Origin: an uncultured Saprospiraceae bacterium
GTDB taxonomy: Bacteria > Bacteroidota > Bacteroidia > Chitinophagales > Saprospiraceae
DNA: 64,000 bases
Direction of reading: 5' to 3'
NCBI GenBank assembly: GCA_937959275.1
Contig: CALGLU010000018.1
Span: forward strand, 1-64,000
Both the position numbers and the translations under genes were made by a program. This document shows, one piece after another, positions 54,901 through 64,000 of the stretch. Under the pieces are notes generated by a model. That model saw nothing but the letters and a program-made list of their open reading frames with translations. It was not told the DNA's origin and searched no databases. The first letter of the stretch is position 1, and the number at the start of each line of letters is the position of its first letter.

Positions 54901-56606
54901 GATTCACCAACACATGCAAATCTATTTGTGCTAGTAAAGTCAGCTGTAGGTAAGGTTGTATTTTGCTGAGTTATGCGAGTTGCAAATGAAGTCGTACCAC
55001 AGGTATTTGACATTGTCAATGTTGCGGTGATATTCTCTAGTGAGTTGTAAATATGAGTGGGAGTTTGCTCTTCACTTGTCTGCCCATCTCCAAAATCCCA
55101 AAGATATGTCGTATTGGCAAAAGGCTTATTGACTACAAATACAACTGTTGTGTCAGTTATAAATTCATATCTAAATTCAGCAGTTGGGTTTTGACCAAAA
55201 GAAATAACATCACTTCGTTCGAGAATGTCAAATGTCCCATTGCTTCCATATACTTCTAAACGCACATCAAAGGTACCACCGACGCCATAGTTGACGATAG
55301 GCTCTAGCTCCGTAGAAAATGTAGGATTACCTCCTGGAAAGATCCATTTGACACTATCGAGGTCGCCAAATGATTTATTTCTGTATTGCACATTGACAGG
55401 GACACAAGCTCCAATAAATTCAACATCAAAATCCGCCACTACATTTTGTGATCTTTCACATCCTGTCAGACATGGAAACCTAAGGTATCGACTGTTTATA
55501 TCTTCGAGAGATTCAGTCGACCATTCATTTGTTTCTACTAGTGGTGTTGACATGATAAAATTAGAATTCGATTCATCATGAACGGCACCAAAATTATGGC
55601 CTAATTCATGAGAAAAGAGGACTCGTTTTCGATTTGCAGTATCGTTATCTTCGACAACAAGACTCGAATGACTTGTACAAATCGTATTGACAAATGCTAG
55701 GCCATTGGCAGCAGTATTTCCATTACGTTCAAAATCTCTCTTAGACCATAGGGATGATTGATCTACAGTATTCTCCCAAGACTCTGACGCCCACTCTCTA
55801 AAATCCAAAAGTAGCGTCTCCGTGTCCGATGAAGTAGTCCAAGGATCACATGTAGAGCATTCAGAGATGAATTGTTCGACTAAATTAAACCGGATTTCAT
55901 CTTCAAATTCTGTGTCATAATTTGTTTGAGCAGCATTTAGCATTGCTATCGCATGATTTTCAACATTGACCGTACTCCCATAATGCTCATACATAAGATA
56001 ATCTGATGCAATAGCCATATCGACCTCAATACATCCATCGAGTACAGATTTATTTACTTTTTGCTCGTTTACAGATTCTACAAATTGTCGTTCTAAGTCA
56101 TGATCGAGTCCACAATGGACACTATGAATATGTTCTTGGTCTGCCGATTCATAAACAATGATATCCTGAGTGGCTGCATCGGCATCGTAGTAACGAAGTG
56201 GTTCTATATTAATCTCTTGCTTACCCACTTTTATAAATCCATGCACAAATTGGTCATTAATAGTCAATGCGACTGAAGAATTTACATGTCCCTTTACGGT
56301 GCCGATATAGGAGATTGCAGAAGAAGTATTGCTTTCTAGAATCCCATCATTGGTGCTCCTTCTGACTTTATACTTGTCAGAAAGCAGTGGGTTTTCATAA
56401 ATATCTAGCGTGTAAATGCCGTATGTGCCTAGATCTAATGTCTGAAACTTTTGAAGGGATTTCTTCTTTTGTGGAATGAGTTCATTGATGTCAATGACCT
56501 CATATGCTGAGATTACCTCTAAAGCAGCACTTTGAGAGTGAATCGTCAGTTGGAATTGTAAAAAATAGACAACCGAAAAAAGTAGTATATACTTTGTGGG
56601 TTTCAA
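51990..56606 (-). CDS. reprolysin-like metalloprotease with 13 PKD repeats and T9SS type A C-terminus
   Basis: A 1538-residue secreted protease. Start is TTG at 56606; only a tyrosine codon separates it from an upstream stop. A signal peptide (YILLFSVVYFLQFQLTIHSQ) and a propeptide-like region precede a zinc catalytic domain: HELGHNFGAVHD has H333, E334, H337 and H343, with the Met-turn at M352. From about 385 to 1440 come 13 PKD repeats in which two forms alternate, W-x-FEGG-x-P and W-x-FGDG. The last ~85 residues (ISPNPFIDEITVNV to the end) are a type A sorting domain. Substrate and partner are unknown. Confidence 0.88.
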   Translation of the reverse strand: MKPTKYILLFSVVYFLQFQLTIHSQSAALEVISAYEVIDINELIPQKKKSLQKFQTLDLGTYGIYTLDIYENPLLSDKYKVRRSTNDGILESNTSSAISYIGTVKGHVNSSVALTINDQFVHGFIKVGKQEINIEPLRYYDADAATQDIIVYESADQEHIHSVHCGLDHDLERQFVESVNEQKVNKSVLDGCIEVDMAIASDYLMYEHYGSTVNVENHAIAMLNAAQTNYDTEFEDEIRFNLVEQFISECSTCDPWTTSSDTETLLLDFREWASESWENTVDQSSLWSKRDFERNGNTAANGLAFVNTICTSHSSLVVEDNDTANRKRVLFSHELGHNFGAVHDESNSNFIMSTPLVETNEWSTESLEDINSRYLRFPCLTGCERSQNVVADFDVEFIGACVPVNVQYRNKSFGDLDSVKWIFPGGNPTFSTELEPIVNYGVGGTFDVRLEVYGSNGTFDILERSDVISFGQNPTAEFRYEFITDTTVVFVVNKPFANTTYLWDFGDGQTSEEQTPTHIYNSLENITATLTMSNTCGTTSFATRITQQNTTLPTADFTSTNRFACVGESIQFTNLSEHADSVSWFFEGGSPFNTSDENPIVTYPELGSYAVGLIAINEVGADTIFVSAYSILDPVPVSAFTYEVNGKSVSFTQTSQYARALKWDFGDGNTSEDISPVHTYAIEGNYAVSLTVENICQTAIYSDTIQIESDLPVPDFTASSIELCENGSVLFRNQSTNANQYQWEFEGGIPSSSTEENPIVAYMDPGTFSVKLIASNDDGHVELIEENLISIKPEPIVDFDFLVDGSTVEFTNASQHLQSAQWSFGDGTVSTNNNASHTYAQSGTYEVSLVGANSCGFATTSQTVQVDIELPFASFGANSNELCAGSVVGFASSAQNATSVIWIFEGGIPETSTSERPSVLYISKGEYNVTLIANNQNGSDTLVFEDYISVSKLPVATFESTSAERTVTFENLSTDGDEYFWNLGDGTFSTEESPIHTYQTEGNYTVMLRTTNSCGSSEFSLNLVLADGTMNAGMIDSVDVVVDFSLSAEQICQGADLSITNLSTGIDSLRWYLNDSIEITDGSVQLTEPGINTISLIAWEGDTSYTLEKEILVEGVPVPDFSFQRIGDSNEISFLNLSTGADNYIWSFGDRFSSAFENPNHTYGQDTSYTVQLTASNSCSSATIQKEVDLSLTEIPDAIFSISSAAICKGQTVTFSALDTLATDVEWIFEGATIERSDRSTVTIRYDDIGSFDVQLIASNLNGSDTSYLENFILVSDSPELNILYTQTDNVVNFSATEVVGATYSWEFGDGLISTDVNPTHTYTGFGGFEVRLTVDLPCGQITLSESIQVDENVLLPEGSFSITNSKVNIGGRIRFSSLSKNTNNVEWYFEGGSPETSLDESVIIQYDQPGVFDVTLIAFNEYGSDTIYKQDFITVEALGFQSAETRDYTLDKVENLEVQISPNPFIDEITVNVMASDHSTGQFSLFSSSGVLAHKESFVLSDRHHKLRLLKPDLMPGMYIARIIIGEQMIQQKIIKL

Positions 56607-56753
56607 ATATTAACTAATTGATTATTAATAAGTTCTGAACAAATTTAGACAGTTATTTTGAATCATTTTGTACTTATGAACATTAACAACAACAAAAATA
56701 GCATTGTTCTCGTATATTACTTGTAACTGACATTTCATATTAATTTCGATCAT

Positions 56754-57332
56754 ATGTACACGTTTAAGACGGCTAAGAAAAGCATTATCCTTACTCTGAT
56801 AGTGATATTTTTAGCAAATATTCTTGTCGCCCAGCGGACTAGAACAAGGACAAACCCAGATAGAGATTCACAAACACAGGTTCCGATCAATGAAAAGTTC
56901 GCTTTTGGGGCGAATATGGGGAATTTTGGCTTTAGCGGTGGTGGATTTTCCATATCAGCGAAAGGTATGGCAGGATATAAGTTTGCAGACCCTCTTGTAG
57001 CGGGGATAACAACTAAAGGCTTTTATGAAATCTTTTCACTTCCAGGTCAAGATTTAAGCTTGTTTAGCTATGGAGCAGGACTTTTTGGAAGAGTAAGCTT
57101 TCTAAAGCAGTTTTTCGTTCAAGGTGAGTACAATATTACGAGTTATGAAGCTGCATTCACTAATTTTGACACCTTCAGGGACACCTATAACTATCCAATG
57201 GTTGGTGGCGGCTATGAATCGGGTTATGGCCCTTGGAAATTTGGCTTGATGATGCTTTTCAATCTCAAAGACGAGGTCCGAGATGTGGCAGGATTTGGAG
57301 AGTATTGGATCACCTTTAGCTATAACTTTTAG
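56754..57332 (+). CDS. exported outer-membrane-like protein of unknown function
   Basis: A 192-residue protein with a signal peptide (KSIILTLIVIFLANILVAQ), a short Arg/Thr-rich linker, and a C-terminal part with alternating strands (FAFGANMGNFGFSGGGFSIS, AGYKFADPLVAGITTKGFYEI, ending YWITFSYNF) that fits a small porin-like or OmpA-type beta-barrel. The terminal Phe fits an outer-membrane protein. It is transcribed divergently from the reprolysin gene and convergently with the CotH gene. No specific function is evident. Confidence 0.75.
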   Translation: MYTFKTAKKSIILTLIVIFLANILVAQRTRTRTNPDRDSQTQVPINEKFAFGANMGNFGFSGGGFSISAKGMAGYKFADPLVAGITTKGFYEIFSLPGQDLSLFSYGAGLFGRVSFLKQFFVQGEYNITSYEAAFTNFDTFRDTYNYPMVGGGYESGYGPWKFGLMMLFNLKDEVRDVAGFGEYWITFSYNF

Positions 57333-57350
57333 TCGACTGCAACAAGTCTC

Positions 57351-60300
57351 TTAATTACATGGGGCAATAAACGCGTGGAATGTAGCACCTGCCTCTACTT
57401 CAAAACCATTCATGAGTTCGACTTCGGTCCCTGCATGGTATTCAATGACATTACCAGATTGCACTGTACCATTTGTAATAACAGATATCTGAGCTGAAGT
57501 ATCTTGAGTGATTATTGATCCCGACATATCATTCACATAATTAGAGCAGTCTTCACAACCATCAGGAATTCCATTATTATTCGTATCAATCGTATCATCT
57601 GAATTGGCACATACATCGTTTATGTCACATACGCCATCCATGTCAGCATCTTGATAGACGCCTCCCGAACAATTACAACTCGCATCATATGTTTCACCTG
57701 TCGTACACGGATCGCCATCGTCACAACTCGTACCGAGTAAACTATCGTCCAGAGTCGGACATACATCCTGACAATCAATCACTCCATCTGAATCACCATC
57801 GCCAAATACGTTGACCGCTTTGGGTGTTAGTTTTGAACCAGCTGCCTGTGTACACCAACTTCCTGCCAGACTGTTGTCAAAGCTAGCCGATATTAAGGCT
57901 AAACTGTATTGACCTTGATCTGCTAAAACTTCCCATGGTGGGACATCATCGTAAGTCACTTCATCTATGACGTCATCGAAGAAATCGAGTAAAGAAACTC
58001 TCTCACCAGCATTACTCAGTGTACCAAAGTACTCTCCATGTGGTGCAAAACCATATTGAGTTTGAAATACAGCAGCATTATCCGCTATGACGACATAATT
58101 CAAGGGCGCTGCCGCTGTGCCTGGCAAATAAAAATCACCCTCAAAATCATAGCTAATGCCGTTCGCAATTGAAACATCCTTCAAATTCAATATTCCTGGA
58201 GAATGGTTTACGATCTCTATGTATTCATAATCGTTACCCAAATTGGAATTATAATGGATCTCATTGATTGTTAAACCAGGGTAACTCAATCCTTCAAAGC
58301 AGCCAAAATCATTCTCTGCATTTGGTGTTTGCAATTCTATACACTGGCGCTTCCAATTTAAATAATTATCGTTTTCTTTTGTTTGATCTATTAATGCCAG
58401 GCTGTAATCCTTTATCCCTCCATTCGCATTCGTATCCCAAGGAAATGCTTCGTCATAGCGCACAGCATCCATCAATTGCCCAGTGCTGTTTGACAACCAT
58501 ATTAATTCACCGAGGTTAGATAGTTTACCAGAATATTTCCCGAATGGAGAAAATCCATAACGCTCCAAAAACTGTAAAGAATCTTCTGCAATCACTACAA
58601 AGCCGTTACCTGGAATTGTCGAGCCAGAGGGAAATTCGTAGGTCACCCCTCGTGAAAAGGAGACACCAGTTAAATTCACAGCAGTGTTAGACTTATTTTT
58701 GATCTCAATAAATTCGTAATTTTTTCCGCCTAAGGTGTCCCCAGCTGGGGTGATACTATCAAACGGGAAATAATGTATTTCGTTGACAACCAAATTACTA
58801 GGAAAATGGTAGGTGTCGTAGGGCAGGAATTGATTTACTGCACCTGGTGTAATATATTGCGACTGTACATCCCATGACGTCCCTAGACTATTGTCTAAAT
58901 TACTATCAGTCAAAGCTAGACTGTAGAAGCCATTGTCTGCGGTCGAGGCCCAACCATTGGCATCATTATATGTCAAACTATCTATGACGTAGCCAGCTCC
59001 ATTACTCAGACTCAGATGCTCTCCATCATTATTGAGAGCCGAGTCTTCCCATTGAAACACTTGATAACCTTGTCCAGTATATACACTCGCATCATTAGCT
59101 ATTATGATATATTCACCTGGATTGATAATGGTATTTTCTGGAAACTCAAAACAAATACCATCGATAAACTCGTAGGTACTTAAGTCTCTTGGATTCGTAT
59201 CAGGGTTATATATTTCTATAAATTCGGCAGCCTCAGAACTTCCAGCAGGGTTGTAGTGAATTTCATTGATTACGATGTCCTCAGCAGCGACAAAAATTGG
59301 AGTGAGGCTCGTATTATTTGAATATGTTGGAGTGATCCTCGCAGATGTACTAGCAGTTTCTTGCCAGTGCGAAAAACGATAGCCTGGGTTAGCAACAGCT
59401 GTAAGGGTGATGGGTATACCATCAAAGTACTTACCAGTATAATTATACGGAGCGAGATATTCATTTGAATTTAATAGGACTCGACCATTTGTACTAGCAG
59501 TTGTATTTATACTTAAATTGAAAGTACCTCCTATACCAAAATGGCTTCTAATATTAGTATATACAAAGTCTGGTCTTTGCGTTAACCAGCTGATCACATT
59601 GTCAACATCAGCATTCCAATTATTCATACTAGCTCCATTCAAGTTAAACTTATCCATTTGACCTTGCATTTCAGGTGACATTGTATTTCGGAGATCATTC
59701 ACGATCCCTGTCGTTCTAGACGTTTGAAATAATGTACTTAGCTGGGTGGCATAGCGTTGGATAAACTCATTTTTGAACTCATCATTGTCCAATAAATTTT
59801 TCAAAATGCGTGTTGCTGCTCTATCGTTTGGCCAACCTGTTTGGGTCTGTTGGGTGGCAGCATTAATTGCGTTAAAACTAGGTGGGTTAGCCGTTCGAGG
59901 ATTTCCACCAGTCCATTGTCTTCCCATACCAAAATCAGTATCATAGAGTAACCATCTTGCTTTTCCACCTTGTTCATGCCAGATATCAAGATTATTAGAT
60001 GGCCAATCTGTATTTGCTACAAAAATTTGTACCAATTGATAATTTATAAATTCATTGATATCAATCCTATTCTTGACATAATTGTAATGAGTGGCATTGG
60101 CTAGATCATTAGCTACCAGGTAGTTATACAGCTCCAAAAAGTCTGCAGCTTGGCCTTCATTTGCATCGAAATCAAAAATATTGACAGGATCATATAGAGC
60201 TGCTTTAAACATATTAATAGAATCCTTATCCACTTTAGGATGCTTATAGTTAACAGAGTGTTGACTGTGAACATCACGGATATTCATCATTCCCCAATAT

Positions 60301-61505
60301 TCATCATTTAAATATAGAATGACAGGTCTGACCGATTGTAAATCCACATCGACTTCATCCTCTACAAACCGATGTGTTGATGCGTCTCTTAATGCCGTAA
60401 TGCCCCAATCATTACCTCCAGCACGTAATTTAAATCTTCTGAATTTATGCTGATCTCGATTGGGGAATAATTGATATGGAATATTCTTAGAAGGATATAT
60501 ACTTTTAGTTTCGATATTCATCCCCTTCTGTGCATTCCGTCTGGAACAACCTCCCGCAATTGAAATACCTGCATCGATATTAAATCCTTGCGCCCCATTC
60601 TCTTCAAAAAACTGGATATTGGCTGGTCTTTCCCAAGGTTGGCTATAGTTATGCGGCGTGGAATTACAATGACCAACAATTCCATTTGTACCCTCAACAT
60701 AAATTCCAATTTGGTCATCCCACAAGTTATCCGGATGAGTATTTATCATAACGATTGGAAGTGTATGATTAACTCCAACAATATAACCGGCTGAAGAAGT
60801 CTCACTGGACTGCCAACCACTCCTAAAAGCTTTGGCTCTTATCGTATTAACATTGTTAATTGTCAAAGGGGAAGAGTAGACAGTAGAAGTGCCTGTCGGT
60901 TCTCCACCATTTGTTGTATATCTAATTGTTGCACTTGGCGTTGATGTTGATAGTGTAACGCTGACGGATGATGAATAGACGCCCGCTGCAACTGAAAATT
61001 CTACCACGTCAACTCGTGATGTTCCTGTTGAATTAGAGAAATTAGGGGACGGCAACGAAAAGGTGGCTAGAGTCGAAGAACCATCTGTTTGTCTTCCATA
61101 GGAATAGTCATCTTGTATGGCAGGCAGTGCCATTTGATCTAGAATTGTACCTGTAGGGTTGGTCAGCACTAACGTCTCACCTCCTGATGCATTCAACTTA
61201 AAGTTTGTATGGGTCGGCCCTTGTGACTGATCTTCATCTGCCCAAAATAGAACATAGGAGCCAACAGGTATAACAATTGAGGCTGTAATCTCCCACTTCT
61301 GCGGATTGGTCAGATCATCACTCAAGTAATAACTTTGGAGATCTATGCTTGACGGACCAGCATTATAGATTTCAAACCAATCATCGTATTGCGCAGCTTC
61401 ATCCAAAATAACTGATTTATTGGATGACATCGCTTCATTAATATACAATTGACCATTTAGAAAGAATGGAAAGAGCAGAATTGCGATTACATAATTGCAT
61501 TTCAT
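57351..61505 (-). CDS. CotH/lamin-tail surface protein
   Basis: A 1384-residue exported protein (signal peptide FPFFLNGQLYIN... with cleavage near residue 18). Order: lamin-tail domain (about 20-155), chitobiase/beta-hexosaminidase C-terminal-like domain (about 170-245), a CotH kinase-like domain (about 250-660, with LLYDTDFGMGRQW and FKLRAGGNDWG), a bacterial repeat (GYRFSHW), three further lamin-tail domains (each beginning INEIHY or similar), thrombospondin type 3-like calcium repeats (DGDSDGVIDCQDVCP, DTNNNGIPDGCEDC), and a coathanger-type tail ending FHAFIAPCN. It is probably surface-exposed. The CotH part may be an active protein kinase or only structural. Confidence 0.85.
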   Translation of the reverse strand: MKCNYVIAILLFPFFLNGQLYINEAMSSNKSVILDEAAQYDDWFEIYNAGPSSIDLQSYYLSDDLTNPQKWEITASIVIPVGSYVLFWADEDQSQGPTHTNFKLNASGGETLVLTNPTGTILDQMALPAIQDDYSYGRQTDGSSTLATFSLPSPNFSNSTGTSRVDVVEFSVAAGVYSSSVSVTLSTSTPSATIRYTTNGGEPTGTSTVYSSPLTINNVNTIRAKAFRSGWQSSETSSAGYIVGVNHTLPIVMINTHPDNLWDDQIGIYVEGTNGIVGHCNSTPHNYSQPWERPANIQFFEENGAQGFNIDAGISIAGGCSRRNAQKGMNIETKSIYPSKNIPYQLFPNRDQHKFRRFKLRAGGNDWGITALRDASTHRFVEDEVDVDLQSVRPVILYLNDEYWGMMNIRDVHSQHSVNYKHPKVDKDSINMFKAALYDPVNIFDFDANEGQAADFLELYNYLVANDLANATHYNYVKNRIDINEFINYQLVQIFVANTDWPSNNLDIWHEQGGKARWLLYDTDFGMGRQWTGGNPRTANPPSFNAINAATQQTQTGWPNDRAATRILKNLLDNDEFKNEFIQRYATQLSTLFQTSRTTGIVNDLRNTMSPEMQGQMDKFNLNGASMNNWNADVDNVISWLTQRPDFVYTNIRSHFGIGGTFNLSINTTASTNGRVLLNSNEYLAPYNYTGKYFDGIPITLTAVANPGYRFSHWQETASTSARITPTYSNNTSLTPIFVAAEDIVINEIHYNPAGSSEAAEFIEIYNPDTNPRDLSTYEFIDGICFEFPENTIINPGEYIIIANDASVYTGQGYQVFQWEDSALNNDGEHLSLSNGAGYVIDSLTYNDANGWASTADNGFYSLALTDSNLDNSLGTSWDVQSQYITPGAVNQFLPYDTYHFPSNLVVNEIHYFPFDSITPAGDTLGGKNYEFIEIKNKSNTAVNLTGVSFSRGVTYEFPSGSTIPGNGFVVIAEDSLQFLERYGFSPFGKYSGKLSNLGELIWLSNSTGQLMDAVRYDEAFPWDTNANGGIKDYSLALIDQTKENDNYLNWKRQCIELQTPNAENDFGCFEGLSYPGLTINEIHYNSNLGNDYEYIEIVNHSPGILNLKDVSIANGISYDFEGDFYLPGTAAAPLNYVVIADNAAVFQTQYGFAPHGEYFGTLSNAGERVSLLDFFDDVIDEVTYDDVPPWEVLADQGQYSLALISASFDNSLAGSWCTQAAGSKLTPKAVNVFGDGDSDGVIDCQDVCPTLDDSLLGTSCDDGDPCTTGETYDASCNCSGGVYQDADMDGVCDINDVCANSDDTIDTNNNGIPDGCEDCSNYVNDMSGSIITQDTSAQISVITNGTVQSGNVIEYHAGTEVELMNGFEVEAGATFHAFIAPCN

Positions 61506-61639
61506 TTCGACGGGTATTTACAAGTAAAGATAAACGAATACTTCTAAAAAGTGATTACGTCTAATTCTCTCAATAAGAGAGCCTACCTAGATGACGTCAA
61601 AAATTAGCCCATCCACAAAAAAACTGCTCGATGGTCAGT

Positions 61640-64000
61640 TTAATTGCACGGTGCTATAAATGCATGAAACGTAGCTCCAGACTCTACTTCAAAACCATAC
61701 GTTAGTTCGACTTCGCTACCAGCATGGTATTCTATGACATTGCCTGATTGGACGTTACCGTTTGACACGATTGCGATTTGTGCTGATGTATCTTGTGTAA
61801 TATTTGAGCCTGACATATCAATGATATAATCGGAACAATCTTCGCAACCATCTGGTATCCCATTGTTATTCGTATCAATTGTGTCGTCATAATTCGGACA
61901 TTGATCATTAAAATCGCAGACTCCATCATTGTCCGCATCTTCAAAGGCTCCCCCAGAACAATTGCAATTTGTGTCGTAGCTCTCTCCTATTGTGCATGGA
62001 TCACCATCATCACAGCTTGTCCCAATTAAATTATCATCAAAGGACGGGCACACATCGTGACAATCTATCACACCATCTGAATCTCCATCTCCAAATACAT
62101 TCATCGCTTTGGGTGTGAGTTGCGAACCCGTAGCTTGGGTGCACCAACTTGTTGGCAGACTGTTGTCTAAGCTGCCCGAGATTAAGGCTAAACTGTGCTG
62201 GCCTTGATCTGCCAATATCTCCCAAGGCGCAACATCATCATATCTCACCTCGTCAATCACGTCTCCGAAAAAGTCTTGAATCGAAATACGCTCTCCTGCA
62301 TTACTCAATGCGCCAAAATATTCTCCATAAGGTGCAAAACCATATTGATTCTCAAACACATTAGCATTATCTGCTATCACCAAATAATTAAATGGCGCAG
62401 CCGCTGTGCCTGGCAAATAAATATCTCCTTCAAAATGAAATGTTACACCTGTAGCAATTGATACATCTTTCAAATTCAATACCCCTTGCGAATGGTTTAC
62501 AATCTCAATGTATTCATAAGCGTTACCTAAATTAGAATTATAGTGGATCTCATTAATTGTCAACCCTGGGTAACTCAAGCCTGTAAAACATCCAAAATCA
62601 TTCTCTTCATTTGGGGTTTGTAACTCTGTACACTGACGCTTCCAATTCAAATAATTATTATTATCCTTCGTCTCGTCTATTAGAGCTAGACTATAATCTT
62701 CGATCCCGCCATTTGCATTTGTGTCCCATGGAAAAGCCTCATCGTAGCGTACAGCATCCATCAACTGGCCTGTGCCATTAGACAACCAGATCAATTCTCC
62801 CTGATTAGATAGTTTGCCGGAATATTTTCCAAAAGGTGAAAAGCCGTACCGCTCAATGAATTGGATTGAATCTTCTGCAATCACGACGAAACCATTGGCT
62901 GGAATTGTGGAGCCTGCTGAAAATTCGAAGGTCACCCCTCTAGACAAGGCTACTCCTGTTAAACTAACTGTCGAGTTTGATTTATTTTTAATTTCGATAA
63001 ACTCATAATTTTTGCCACCTAGTGTATCTCCTGCAGGCGTCACACTATCGAAGGGGAAGTAATGCAATTCATTAATGACTAACGAACTTGGGAAATGGTA
63101 GGTGTCGTAGGGTAAAAACTGATTCTGCGCACCTGGGGTGATGTATTGAGATTGGACATCCCAGGCCGTTCCTTGACTATTGTCTAAGCTGTGATTTAAC
63201 AGTGCAAGACTATAAAACCCATTGTCAGCTGTTGAGGCCCAACCATTCACATCATTATAGGTCAAACTATCTATCACATATCCGGCTCCATTACCGAGAC
63301 TCAAATGCTCTCCATCATTATTAAGACTAGAGCTTTCCCATTGAAATACTTGAAAACCTTGTCCTGAATAAATAGTAGCGTCATTTGCGATAATGATATA
63401 TTCACCACCACTAATTATTGTATTTTCTGGAAACGAAAAGCAAATGCCGTCTTCAAACTCATATGAGCTAATATCTATGCTTACGTTATTAGGATTGTAG
63501 ATTTCTATAAATTCTGCTGATTCTGATTTCCCTGTTGGATTATAGTGAATTTCATTGATGACTAAATCTTCGGCTGTTACAAATACGGGGGTCAAGCTTG
63601 TATTTGTATTAAATGAACTATACAGATTAGCATCCGGATTTCCTGTTTCCATCCAATGCGAAAATCTATACCCTGGATTAGCAATTGCATGAATTTCAAT
63701 TGGTATATTCCTAAAATAACTTCCTGAGTAGTTAAATGGTATTTGATAATAATTACTGTGAAGACTGACGACTCCATTACTATTTGCATCATAGTTTATA
63801 GTCAATTGGAAGCTACCAGTTAGATTAAATTTATCGCTAATGTGTTGTCTGACATAAGGAGGTCTTTGAAGAACGAAATCTTTTTCATCTTGAATTTCCG
63901 CCAAATGAGTCGCCAAATTTCTATTAAAATGTTCCATTGCTTGAGGTAAATCAGGAAGCATTTCTGCATTGTATTGATCTATGGTATTAGAGTAATTTTC
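61640..64000 (-). CDS. CotH/lamin-tail paralogue, 5' end beyond the window
   Basis: The frame is open to the last base of the window, so the N-terminus is missing. At least 786 residues are present. It is a close paralogue of the neighbouring gene: the end of the CotH domain (through RPPYVRQHI), the GYRFSHW repeat, three lamin-tail domains, TSP3 repeats (DGDSDGVIDCHDVCP) and the same FHAFIAPCN tail. Near residue 30 and on, the lamin-tail and TSP3 parts align nearly residue for residue with the neighbour, so the two arose by tandem duplication. Confidence 0.88.
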   Translation of the reverse strand, partial: ENYSNTIDQYNAEMLPDLPQAMEHFNRNLATHLAEIQDEKDFVLQRPPYVRQHISDKFNLTGSFQLTINYDANSNGVVSLHSNYYQIPFNYSGSYFRNIPIEIHAIANPGYRFSHWMETGNPDANLYSSFNTNTSLTPVFVTAEDLVINEIHYNPTGKSESAEFIEIYNPNNVSIDISSYEFEDGICFSFPENTIISGGEYIIIANDATIYSGQGFQVFQWESSSLNNDGEHLSLGNGAGYVIDSLTYNDVNGWASTADNGFYSLALLNHSLDNSQGTAWDVQSQYITPGAQNQFLPYDTYHFPSSLVINELHYFPFDSVTPAGDTLGGKNYEFIEIKNKSNSTVSLTGVALSRGVTFEFSAGSTIPANGFVVIAEDSIQFIERYGFSPFGKYSGKLSNQGELIWLSNGTGQLMDAVRYDEAFPWDTNANGGIEDYSLALIDETKDNNNYLNWKRQCTELQTPNEENDFGCFTGLSYPGLTINEIHYNSNLGNAYEYIEIVNHSQGVLNLKDVSIATGVTFHFEGDIYLPGTAAAPFNYLVIADNANVFENQYGFAPYGEYFGALSNAGERISIQDFFGDVIDEVRYDDVAPWEILADQGQHSLALISGSLDNSLPTSWCTQATGSQLTPKAMNVFGDGDSDGVIDCHDVCPSFDDNLIGTSCDDGDPCTIGESYDTNCNCSGGAFEDADNDGVCDFNDQCPNYDDTIDTNNNGIPDGCEDCSDYIIDMSGSNITQDTSAQIAIVSNGNVQSGNVIEYHAGSEVELTYGFEVESGATFHAFIAPCN

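Overview
The window looks like a chromosome segment from a marine member of the Bacteroidota, most likely a Saprospiria/Lewinella-type bacterium. The evidence is the AT-rich sequence, the Bacteroidota order of the dcw (division and cell wall) cluster with no murF or ddl in it, TAnnTTTG-type -7 promoter elements, a set of type IX secretion (T9SS) substrates with type A and type B C-terminal domains, an alpha/beta-fused E1 dehydrogenase, and a vanadium haloperoxidase. The species assignment is inference.

Layout. 1-138 is the 3' end of a plus-strand surface protein. It is followed by an AIM24-family protein (minus) and a vanadium-dependent haloperoxidase (plus). 3484-4023 holds three tandem copies of a ~194-base structured repeat with no gene. 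4076-19412 is the complete minus-strand dcw operon, in transcription order mraZ-rsmH-ftsL-ftsI-murE-mraY-murD-ftsW-murG-murC-ftsQ-ftsA-ftsZ, with MraZ-box-like repeats and a promoter upstream of mraZ. 20091-25400 is an accessory block: an ECF-like sigma factor, a single-pass membrane protein overlapping it, a small secreted protein, a TPR-CHAT putative protease, and the remains of a second CHAT gene. A secreted M43 metalloprotease follows. 27113-34304 (minus) carries a HExxH/TolB-propeller/barrel protein, an alpha/beta hydrolase, a dolichol-phosphate-mannose-synthase-like glycosyltransferase and a fused 2-oxoacid dehydrogenase E1. 34518-44659 is mostly housekeeping: DUF1573, yaaA, 2TM protein, K+ channel, DoxX, FAD oxidoreductase, rpmI-rplT, a GreA/B-like protein, an ABC permease, queA, a DUF2795-like protein and cmk. 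44643-64000 is a cluster of very large surface/secreted proteins on the minus strand: two with type B gliding-motility C-termini, a 1538-residue reprolysin-like protease with 13 PKD repeats, and two tandem CotH/lamin-tail paralogues, the last cut by the window end.

How the parts work together. The dcw genes are packed with overlaps or gaps of under about 30 bases, except before mraY, where a 232-base gap holds strong inverted repeats. This suggests one long transcript controlled by MraZ. The block at 20091-25400 is the most unusual part. It combines a sigma factor, a likely membrane-spanning anti-sigma or sensor, a secreted small protein and an extracytoplasmic CHAT cysteine-protease-like protein, so a protease-triggered envelope signalling pathway is a reasonable but untested hypothesis. 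The same block shows duplication, in-frame gene decay and sharp local changes in base skew, which indicates active rearrangement.
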